Of a stretch of 64,000 bases of DNA, positions 24,361 to 33,456 are shown in pieces. The stretch spans positions 3,100,001 to 3,164,000 of the forward strand of contig OZ017766.1 in assembly GCA_963969345.1 (NCBI GenBank), read 5' to 3'. This stretch comes from Turbatrix aceti (Eukaryota > Nematoda > Chromadorea > Rhabditida > Panagrolaimidae). Within the stretch, counting starts at the first letter, position 1. Each line of letters starts with the position of its first letter. The notes under the pieces were generated by a model that saw nothing but the letters and a program-made list of their open reading frames with translations, made no database searches and was not told where the DNA came from. The translations under genes and the position numbers were made by a program.

Positions 24361-25099
24361 TTGCATTCTATCATAACATCGCCTAAACAAAATTCGCATT
24401 ACGACCGTGTTAATAATATTTGATAATAACGGACAGATTTTTTGCCAAATGCATTTTTCATCGGTCATTACTGCAAAAAAAGCTGTAATATAAAAATCGT
24501 TTCGCTTGGATTAGGCTGTGAGAGCACACATCAGCACCGAGCGTGTTCGACCTGAGGTGCAGGAATTTGCACGTAACCCGAGCACGCTTTGATCAATCAC
24601 CAGAAAAAAAAATATCTGGTACGGCTTTTTGAGGGGCAAATTCAGAGATCAGGTGTTGACTTTCTAAAATGCGAACGACAACAAATGTACTCTGTGTCGC
24701 GGTGATACGCATCGTTGAATCTGCGCAAAAAATATGGTGACCATAAAAGGTAGTCATAAACCCCGGCAGCGATACGTGTCGTTATTCAGAGATCACGTCG
24801 CTGCGTAACCTTTTGTCCTTGAAAAGTTGTCGAGTTCAACGTCGGCTCAATGCTCGCTATATAGGGTCGTGTGCTCGAAGAAGAACTTGAACGGTTACGA
24901 CAATGACTGACCCCAGTGAACTTCATTGACGTTCAACTATACTTACTAGTAAGCTTACTTCTAGTAAGTAGTTGAACTTACTCGACTTCGGACGTGACAC
25001 ATTTTGTTAAGGAATCATTCGTGCCAATCGTCGCTGTATCTTGGACATTTCTAATAAGATCCTGAATTCATATTAAAAGTTTGCCCTACTAGCCCGTAA
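24361..25099. other. convergent 3' spacer with inverted repeats
   Basis: No exon-like coding signal is seen between the convergent SDR and SENP genes. Two potential stem-loops lie here. One is an imperfect pair around 24744-24814 (AAAAGGT and GCAGCGA units with their complements). The other is a strong hairpin at 24931-24977, annotated separately. No clear AATAAA follows the SDR stop. Confidence 0.45.
24931..24977. repeat. hairpin-forming inverted repeat
   Basis: GTTCAACTA and CTTACTAG on the left are complemented by CTAGTAAG and TAGTTGAAC on the right, with a two-base bulge and a small loop around AAGCTT. It lies between convergent genes, so it could be a terminator-like RNA hairpin or the remnant of a small inverted-repeat element. 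No flanking target duplication was evident. Confidence 0.6.
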
Positions 25100-27963
25100 T
25101 CACAGAATTTCATTTATTTCCTCATCAGCGCCTGCCACAGGCACATCTCCGTCCTGCGAAGCAGAGAGATCGATGTCTTCTGTTTTCGCAACATTAGTCG
25201 GCATGGGAGCGGTGTCTGCAGACGCGTCCGGGGTGTCGTCGAGGTTCTCAAAGTACCCCCGTCCTTCGAACAACTGGAGCATGTTCTTCCTCAGCTCCTC
25301 GGGACACGTGTAGATGGTTTCGGGCTCTTTGCCAGCGTTTTGCCACTTGATGTAGTGCTCTAGGTAGGAGAGGGCGTGGCACCCGCAGTCGTACTTGTTC
25401 TTCTGCACGATCCGGTTGTCGTAGACGACTTTGAAAGCTTCGGGGTTGAGTCGGAGGGGCGGGAGCCTCGCACCTGCGCCTTCGAGTTGCAGGCACTTGT
25501 TAATGAGCTCCGTGAACACCTCAAAGGCGACTTGGGTGCGTTCGGCCGAGCCCTCCGGAAGCGAGTCGAAGACACGGAAGACGGGTTTGCTCGCGCCAGT
25601 CGTGACAAATCTCTTTTTGGTCTCTTCTTCGTCTTCGTCAGCGTCGTCATTTGGCTCCTCATTTTCCATGTCGTAAGCCTCGTCGCCCGAATTGTCGATC
25701 GTTTCTGGAGTCGGGCGTGGCAGTGTTTCAGATACGAGTGCTTCCGTCGCGGGTTCACCGTCGATTTCGAGCGTCTGTGACAACGGAGACGAAGGAGAGT
25801 CCCTGGGCAAACCATCTTCGAGGTCGTCGTTGAAGTTCAGTTCGTCTGCTGACGACACAGACGATTTGTCGTCGTCGGAATAGATTTCGGATTCCGATTC
25901 ACTAAAAAATAGGACATATAAAATTTCGTCTGACCCCCTCGATTCGCCTAACCTAATCAAAGCGCAAACAAAAAACCTACTCGTTTCTTTGATCGGCCCT
26001 TTTTGCCTTCTCCTGAGCAATAGCGGCTCTTTCTTCTGCCAATTCGGCGTCCTGGTTCACAGTAAAATTGTTGGAGCGTCGAGGCCGACGAACAAAGTAC
26101 TTGAGTTTCGAATGACGAGGTCGGAGGTGAACGAGAGCCGCCTCCATGTTCTCCATGGCGACCAGCACCCAGTGTCGCTCCAGGCGGATCGGCATGATCA
26201 CCCGGGGGTAGCAGAGGACGCGACGCATGCAGTGGCGATAGCTCGGCAGCAAGCATCGTCCTACGATGTGGTCCTGGAGCCGGTCGTTTTCGTCGTGGGC
26301 GTCAAAGAGGAATCCCATAAAATAGGCCGGAGCTAGGTAGACAAAACGACGCACATTCGGCTTTGCCAGGGATCGGAACGTGATCGCCGCCCAGCAGTCT
26401 ACGATGGCGTCGTTCAGCCAGGATTCCCGGTTGAGGAGGAGCTCTTTTTCCTTCGCTCGGATGTGGTGCCCGGTGCTGGCTGTTCTGTCGTCTTCCAGAA
26501 ACGATCTTTCGAGATCCAGCTCGTCCGGGGATTTCTCCAGTTCATCGCCTTCTTCTGACCCTGAATCTTCGTCGTCATCGGAGCAGAGAATCCAGTGACA
26601 CGGGTTGTTATCATCCGGGGTGTCTGGTATTTTCTCCTGGGAGCTCGGCTTCGTGACGACCTGGTTTTCTTTTTTGTTAGGCTCCTTAGGCGCAGGTGCC
26701 TGTTCTTGAGAGATCGTTTCTGGTTTTTTTTCATTGACGACAGCGTCCATGGCCGGAACCGAAGACTGCTCGCTTGAAATCACAGCCTCAGTTCCGTGTT
26801 TCTGCGGTTCTGGAGCCCTTGAGGTAGATTTGGATTCCTGATGTGTTTCGTCTCGGATTCTGGAAACTTCCAACTCTTTTTTTGAACTTTCGAGTACCAT
26901 TTGTTCTTCGCCGGCAGCTTCGGGAGGTTCTTGAATGGTCTGCTTCTTCTCAATCGATGGTTTCTCACTTCTGGAATCCTCCGATGATTCTACTTCCCCG
27001 ACGACCTCCATGGCCTCGTCCTTGGCAGCATCGAGCGTATTCTGGGTACTGCTGACTGCTTCTGGTGCCTCCGGTTGACTTTCAGCTGCAGCTTTCATCT
27101 CCGGCTCTTTTTCGGATGATTCTGTAGAACTCCCCGCTTCTGGCTCCCCGCTTTCTTTAGACGTCGTCGAGCTGTCAGAAACTGTCTTGGCTTCTTCATT
27201 TTTGTCTGTCGTCGCTGGTTCTTCAGCCGGGGCAAGAAGATAGTTGTCATCGTCATCCGGAAGCCGTCGAGCGAATCCTATCTGGTACTGTCGAAGTTTA
27301 TGACTCAACTCATCGAGTGTGCAGCATTCTAAAAAAAACATTTTCTCGACGACGCCTACGGTACTAAAAATCATACCAAATGGAGGCCAAAGCAAAAATC
27401 CGTCCTCAACAAATTTTTTATGAGCAGTTTGCAGAGCGTGTGTGACCAGCCAATAAAGATCGGAACGGGTTTGGTAATCGCTCGCGTACAGCTCCGTGTC
27501 GAACACCATCGTCCTAAAATCCAAAAGCAGAATAATTTGTGAACCCTTCGTAGAAGCCACTTACGTCTCGATCTGAGCATTTTCGCCTATTTCAATGCCA
27601 AACAGCTTGACAATTTTGGCGGCAAATGTTTGTTCGAGGTACAGAATGAGAGGAATGGAATACGAGCCATCGATGGGCTGCCTGATGTCCACTGCCCCCT
27701 GAAAACCGCAAATTGACAGTAAACGGAGTTCACCGTCGCACAAAACATACCTTGATTTGGTAAATGTTGTTCCACGTAATATACATATCATGTATACAAT
27801 GGTGGTTGTAGCATTGAACGTATTTTATTGCGACGCCCTTCTGAAAGTCGAAGACGATGTATGCAATGTCTAGAGGAAAGAGCCGGCCGTTGAAGGCCAG
27901 GTTGTAGGCCGGGATTATTATTACCCGCTTCGTGATATTAAGGGGTAGTTTTCCGACGGACAT
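25100..27963 (-). CDS. SENP6/7-type (ULP-2-like) SUMO protease, C48 family
   Basis: About five exons, roughly 880 residues. The N-terminal part (27963-27300) is globular and unassigned. A long Glu/Ser/Pro-rich linker follows (27280-26480). The C48 protease domain begins at ESWLNDAIVDCW (about 26430). The catalytic His lies in LERHWVLVAM (about 26175). Then comes an insertion of roughly 150 residues rich in acidic residues. The catalytic Asp is in FRVFDSLPEG (about 25580) and the Cys in KNKYDCGCHALSYLEHYIKW (about 25390). A long insertion between His and Asp is the hallmark of SENP6/SENP7/Ulp2, which trim poly-SUMO chains in the nucleus. The ATG at 27963 follows a CGATTTCAG acceptor by 7 nt. 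The gene begins 218 bp after the CPSF3 stop on the same strand, as in an operon. Confidence 0.9.
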
Positions 27964-27972
27964 GGCAGCACT
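27964..27972 (-). promoter_or_regulatory. candidate trans-splice acceptor of the SENP gene
   Basis: On the minus strand GCCGATTTCAG ends 7 nt before the ATG. No upstream exon in a compatible frame was found between this site and the CPSF3 stop, so spliced-leader trans-splicing is the simplest reading. A short frame MSGVFASK near 28050 does not join in frame. Confidence 0.5.
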
Positions 27973-28181
27973 GAAATCGGCAGAAAATCCTTACTGTACT
28001 CGATTCGTGCCGAGACCAGGCTCACTTTTGAAGCGAAAACCCCCGACATAAAATGTTTAACCTAAAAAATAATCAATTCGGTCAGTAAACCGCAAATCAA
28101 CCTCGGAACTAATTTCAAACTTCTTTTCACCAGTTTTATATCTTGCAACAACAAAAAATACAATTTACACTCCAACACACA

Positions 28182-30417
28182 CTACTGACTGCTGACGTAA
28201 GATAACCCGTGAGGCTTGGCATCTTCGGAAGGCTTCATGTCGACATCCGCAATCGACAAAACTGAAAACGACTCAAATTTGATGGAGTGCGTAAAAGAAC
28301 CAATCAACTCACCGTCAGCACCGGGATGTTCCTGTGCGTTTAGGATGCAAAACACAACGGCATCTGCAAAATTGTCCGCTTCCGCGTCCGCGGTCCACGT
28401 TATTCTGACGACTGATTCGGAGGGGATCAGGTTGACGTTGACGACGCCCTAAAAAATCAGACGATGTATGCATTCCATTCAAAAGAAAAAAACTCACGTT
28501 GAACATCTTGAAGAGGGTCACGGGGACACCCTGCTCTTCCTTCTTCACGGACTTGTTCTTCGAGAATTCAGGGAGTTGAAACGTGTTCAACGTTTCCGTA
28601 GTCACAAAGGGATCCAGCGTTTGGAGGTTAAATCGCAGCCATTCCAGTGAATGGCTGTAGAAGACGTTCTGCGAGCTCTCCAAAACGCTGATCTTGAGCG
28701 ACGAGTATTCCGGCAAGTCAGACGGATCCAGCACGTTGTAGTTGAAGTTCCTCCTCATCAGGATGCCGCTGATGGGGTCGTTCGTGTGGAGGCCAATGCA
28801 CATCTTTCCGACGAGACGAGCTACTTTTTCCGAGATGAATCGCAGGAGCAGGCGTTCCGTGTTCTTCGGCATGTGGATTTCCAGGTTGGCGAAGACGGGG
28901 TCACGTTCAAACTTTTTCGACAGGCCCGTCTTGAGACGAGACATCTCGCCCTGCTCTCCGTGCACCAGAATGACGTGTCGAGGCTTCAGATGGGCGATGA
29001 AGTTGGTCGTCTGCTTGAAATCCGTGTGGGCCGAGAAACTGATGTACGATACCTGCATGCGGAGAGGAATGCGACGGCCGTTGAGCGTGGCGACTTCTTC
29101 CGGCTCGGAGAGGATGTGCTTGGCGAGGGTGCCCTCCACGCAGTAGCCCGCAACCACGCAGCCATTTTTCGAGTCCGGACACCACTGTTCAAAGAGCTGA
29201 CGACTAAGACCGGATTGCAGCATGCCAGGACTCGCAAAAATGACACAAGGCCCGTTGTCATCAAAATGGTCCGCATTCTGAACACATTTCACTGACCAAA
29301 TCCGTAAAAAAAAGAAAATCAGACCTTCAGGGAGCGAATATGCTTGAAGACGAACGGATTCGAGTAAAGCAGCTGCTTCCGCACCTTGGCGTTCATGCCG
29401 CTGACGTAGGTCTGGTACACGGCCATGCACTTTTTCGCCAGAGCACTTGCGTCTAAAAAATTGCTCGTTCGCACCAGCCAAAAGCGTCCAAAAAACCCAC
29501 AATAAATTGGAACGGCGTGAAGTTCAGGGTGAGCCTGCCAGAATTCGTCCAAAATCAGAAGCAACTCCTGTGCCCGTCCGAGGGCGAAGACGGGAATCAG
29601 ACAGCGACCTCCTCGGAGAACAATTTCCTTGACGGTGTCGGTGAATCGCTGTTCACGTACTTCACGTGGTTCGTGATTTTGAGTGCCGTAGGTGGATTCC
29701 TATAAAAACCCTCAGTAAAAAACTTCTTCCAATCAAAACTCACCGAAATCAGGATATCAGGCACCAATTCGGGCACCTCAGCAGCCCTGAGATGCCGGTC
29801 TTCTTCGCACGAAAAATCACCGGTGTACAGAATCTTGACCGTGTCAATCTCAATCATGAACATGCATGCGCCGAGCACGTGTCCGGCCACGTAGGGCCTG
29901 AAGAGGATGCCATTGACTTCCTTCTGCTCGTTGAAGTCGATGAGCTCGATGCGGGACATGGACTTTTCGAGGTCCTCTTCCGTGTACAGAAGTTTGTCCG
30001 ACCCAGGACCGGATTTAGCGACCTTGATAAAGTCGCCAAGAAGAATACGGTAGATGGCCTTCGTCGGGTGAGTCATGAAGATGCGGCCCTTGAAGGCGGT
30101 CTTTGTCAGGAGCCAGGGCAGCGCACCGCAGTGATCCAGGTGAAAATGCGTGATGAGGAGCAAGTCGATTTCCTTGACTTCGACGCAGTCCAGAAAGGGC
30201 AGAGAATCGATGCCGAACATGCCCGGGTGGATGCCACAATCCAGCTAAAAAGCGGGTTGCCAGGGGAAAAGCAAAACAGTGCACCTACCAAGATCTTTTT
30301 GCCCTTGAACTGCAGAAAATGGCAAGATCGGCCGACTTCCTGTCCGGAGCCCAGCGGCATGAACTGGAGCACGTCCGAGTTGTCGCCATCATCCCCCAGC
30401 AGCTGTGAGAGGTCCAT
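28182..30417 (-). CDS. CPSF3: CPSF-73, the mRNA 3'-end processing endonuclease
   Basis: About eight exons, roughly 690 residues, full length. It cleaves pre-mRNA at the poly(A) site within CPSF in the nucleus. The metallo-beta-lactamase half starts [15 protein letters not shown] and has LDCGIHPGM, the zinc motif [14 protein letters not shown] and the ligands in GHVLGACMF and LYTGDFS. The beta-CASP half contains [48 protein letters not shown] and [11 protein letters not shown]-terminal CPSF73-100 domain follows and ends GLSYVSSQ. The [12 protein letters not shown] joint requires an intron with donor GTGGGTTTTTTGG (about 29510). AATTTTTAG lies directly against the ATG. The gene is 152 bp downstream of SUB1 and 218 bp upstream of the SENP gene. 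Confidence 0.97.
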
Positions 30418-30428
30418 CTAAAAATTCC
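30418..30428 (-). promoter_or_regulatory. candidate trans-splice acceptor of CPSF3
   Basis: On the minus strand GGAATTTTTAG abuts the CPSF3 ATG with no intervening base. The 152-bp gap to the SUB1 stop contains no in-frame exon and no minus-strand AATAAA that I could find. This is the arrangement expected for a downstream cistron in a nematode operon. Confidence 0.55.
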
Positions 30429-30569
30429 AACGTGCAACTCCCAAAATCATCCAAACAAGCAAAAAAAAGTATAAAACGGGTTAAAAACCCGATGATTCGT
30501 CTTCCACGGCCAAAAACAGTCAATTATTTATCAGAGATCGCAAGACATGAGTAACATGACAGGACGTGA

Positions 30570-31452
30570 TCAAAACTGCTCTTCGAGCTCGGCAACGGCC
30601 TTCTTCAGCAGCTCGACTTGATCCTTGGTGAAGCCGATTCCCTTCTGCGTCGGCTTCAGTTTACCGGTACTCTTATCGCGGTAGTAGTCACGGAGATCGA
30701 GACGGGTCACGCCCTTGAACGTCGAAAGCGTCGCAAAACGCAGGCCTCCGAGGTTGACGGCGTCGTCGGAAGGCTTGTCGGAGTCACCGCCACCCCCGGC
30801 GGCGGCGGCCTTCTTGCCAGGCTTCTTCGCGGCGGGCTTCTTCTTGGTACTATAATCCGAATCATCGTCGCTGCCCTGCTTCTTCGACTTGGCTCCCTTC
30901 TTCGGCGCAGGCTTCTCGTCGTAGTCAGAGTCGTCATCGCTGGCTTGTTTCTTCGACTTGGCAGCTTTTTTCGACTTCTTCGACTTGGTTTCGGGCTCGG
31001 ATTCCGATTCAGACTCAGATTCGGACTCAGATGCGACACGACTCTGAAAAAAAACAAAGTACGAAAATTTAAAATTTAGAGCAATTTTATCCACGCTAGG
31101 ATTCGATAATTTATTTATTTATTTATTTATATCACCATTACTCAGTGGTTAGTTATCATTAGACCAGATGTTAGGAGGCACAAATGATGTCCACGTAGGT
31201 GTAAATGTCTCGATTCGTTTTGGTCGCGATTCGATAATTATGATAGTGTAAATTTTAACGCTGGTTTTTTAGGCCAAATATTAATCTAACACATACCTTC
31301 TTGGCACGCGGAGCATCTGCGGAATCACGCTTGCGTTTTGCCGGCATAACTTCTTCTTCGGAAGTCTTTTCTTCCTAAAAACCAATAAATGGAGATAATC
31401 TCAAAATCTATAAACATTCACTCACCTCAGAAACTACTTCAGATGACGACAT
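30570..31452 (-). CDS. SUB1: transcriptional coactivator PC4/SUB1
   Basis: Three exons, about 200 residues. The first exons encode MSSSEVVSE and a basic AKRKRDS segment. The last exon starts with an alternating Ser-Glu/Ser-Asp run, then Lys/Ser repeats (KKGAKSKKQGSDDDSDY twice), then the PC4 single-stranded DNA-binding domain (RFATLSTFKGVTRLDLRDYY, GKLKPTQKGIGFTKDQVELL) to the end. PC4/Sub1 binds melted promoters and ssDNA. It is also known to contact the 3'-processing machinery (yeast Sub1 with Rna15/CstF-64). The phosphorylatable Ser/Glu stretch is typical of PC4 N-termini. The gene is head to head with CSTF1 and upstream of CPSF3 on the same strand. An intron of about 250 bp holds a TTTA microsatellite near 31109. 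Confidence 0.94.
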
Positions 31453-31745
31453 GGTTGTTGTCAGAACGATTGAAAGTGGCTTATTTACCTAAAACTAAAC
31501 AGATAAATGAACAAAACATAAAACGCACGAAAAAAAAGCCGACACCAAAAATGAACGTATCGAAAAAAATCCAGTTGAGTCCGAAGAAAGCGCGGGGAAC
31601 ACTGTACCAACAGAGTGTTCTCCGTTTTAGCTTTGAATTATTTTCAACCTGGAACTCGCTGTTTCCTTTTTCGTTTCACACTTTTTTATTCATCTGCTGT
31701 GTCTTCCGTTTACCCTACCGGCAGTCAGATTACACCGTCGTCATC
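31453..31745. promoter_or_regulatory. shared divergent promoter region of SUB1 and CSTF1
   Basis: Only 293 bp separate the two divergent start codons, so both promoters must lie here, or overlap the genes. The sequence is A-rich near SUB1 and T-rich near CSTF1. I recognise no TATA box or known operator. Confidence 0.5.
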
Positions 31746-33316
31746 ATGAATAGATCCGAGATTAAGGATCGTGAGTATATGTACAAGATGGTCGTGAGGT
31801 TGGTTTTTGTTCACTTTTTCCTGTTTTATTTGATCGTTTTCAGCCAATTGCTCTACGATGGCCACCGACAGGTTGCTGCAAACCTGGTGGAGTTGCTGGG
31901 ATTCATCCAGGAAAAGACAGCACCTTCTGATAAACTTTTTCGGTACGTCACCATGGCCAGGCAGTACTCCGACGAGCCTGACCCTGAAAACGACGACGGC
32001 GCTACTGCTCTGAGGGTGGGTTATTTTCTTTGAACTGTTTGTGCTATTCTGAAAGGTGGTAGAAAACTTTGAAATTAAAGTTATATATTTTTTGAACGTA
32101 TTGTTGGTCAGTTACGATTTTTAGGTCGTAACGTTTTTCTTTCTTTCTTTGCAAATTTTGTTATTTTTTAGTACAATGTCGAATTTATGGGTTTGGACCT
32201 TGAATACGATGCGGATGTTCCTCCGACAGCTCCCGAGCCAGCGGCGTATGAGACGGTCTACCTGTCGGCCCATAAAGCTCCGTGCCGTTCGGCTGCCTTC
32301 AATACCGATGGATCGCTGGCTGCCATTGGATCCGCCGATTGCTCCATCAAGATGTACGATATCGAGAAGATTATTGCTCGCGAACGGTGCGTTTTTTGCC
32401 TCGATCTTTTTTTATATATTTTGTTTCCAATTTTCAGAAACGATCACATGACGGACCACAACGATCAAATCCAGCCCGTGATTCGAACGCTCTACGACCA
32501 CACCGACGAAGTGAGCTGTCTCCAGTTTCACCCGCGCGAGCCCATTCTCATCTCCGGGTCCCACGATCGAACGATAAAGTTCTTCGACTACTCAAAAATG
32601 GCCGTAAAAAGATGCATGCGTTCGATCCGTGAATCCGAGCCTGTCCGGGCGTTTGCCATCCATCCGGGCGGCGAGTTTCTCCAGGTCGCGGTCGATCACC
32701 CGACGCTTCGTCTGTACAACATCGAAACCCAGCAATGCTTCGTCTCTGCGAACCCCTCGGATCAGCATCTGGCGCCCGTCACCGATGTCTGCTACGCCGA
32801 CAACGCTCGACTCGTCGTGTCGGGAGCCAAGGACGGAGATGTCAAGATCTGGGATGGAATTTCCAACCGATGCGTTCAGACGTTCTCCCGAGCCCACGAT
32901 GGCCTGCCGATCAGAAGCGTCAGGTTCACCCGAAATGCCAAATACGTCCTCACGACCGGTGTCGATTGCACGGTCAAGCTCTGGGAGCTCTCGACCAATC
33001 GCTGCATCATGGTCTACACCGGCGCGAGCAGCAGTGCCACCGAGGCCCTCGCTCCCGCGTGCTTCAACCACAACGAGGATTACGGTGAGTGTTTTGTTTT
33101 TAACGGAGTTGTTTACTTGCGTTGTTTTCAGTTATGCTACCGGACGACAAATCAGGCAGTCTCTGCACGTGGGCGTCGCGGACAGGCGATCGCAAGCGCC
33201 TGCTGCCTCTGGGCCACACGGCCCCCATCCGCGACTTTGTCCACAGCAAAACGTCGCCTGCGTTCATTACGTGTTCCGACGACTGCAAAACACGCATCTG
33301 GTACAAAAAGTTGTGA
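31746..33316 (+). CDS. CSTF1: CstF-50, cleavage stimulation factor subunit 1
   Basis: About five exons, roughly 420 residues, the usual length. The N-terminal dimerisation domain (KDREYMYKMVVSQLLYDGHRQVAANLVELL) is followed by a seven-bladed WD40 propeller (SADCSIKMYDI, SGSHDRTIKFFDYSK, SGAKDGDVKIWDG, TTGVDCTVKLWEL, and ITCSDDCKTRIWYKKL at the C-terminus). CstF-50 is part of the complex that binds the GU-rich element downstream of poly(A) sites and stimulates cleavage by CPSF-73, encoded 1.3 kb away. Introns include a GTTGGTTTTT donor at about 31799 and a GTGCGTTTTT donor near 32387. AATAAA lies at 33430. Confidence 0.97.
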
Positions 33317-33456
33317 TCTGAATGATTTTCGCTGTTTGCAAGTAAAAAACACCTGGGAAAAGGCACTTTGTTTACTCTTTTTCCAAAACTCTTACACCCA
33401 GGTGAGTACCATTACAAACACGCAAAAATAATAAATTAGATTACCGACAACAAAAA

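Noticed and set aside
25977..26260. SENP protein lacking the catalytic Asp
   Set aside because: At first no Asp appeared soon after HW, but the next exon has VFDSLPEG at the SENP6/7 position after a long insertion, so the triad is complete.
28651..29295. 214-codon plus-strand open frame
   Set aside because: Antisense to CPSF3 coding sequence, no start context or domain.
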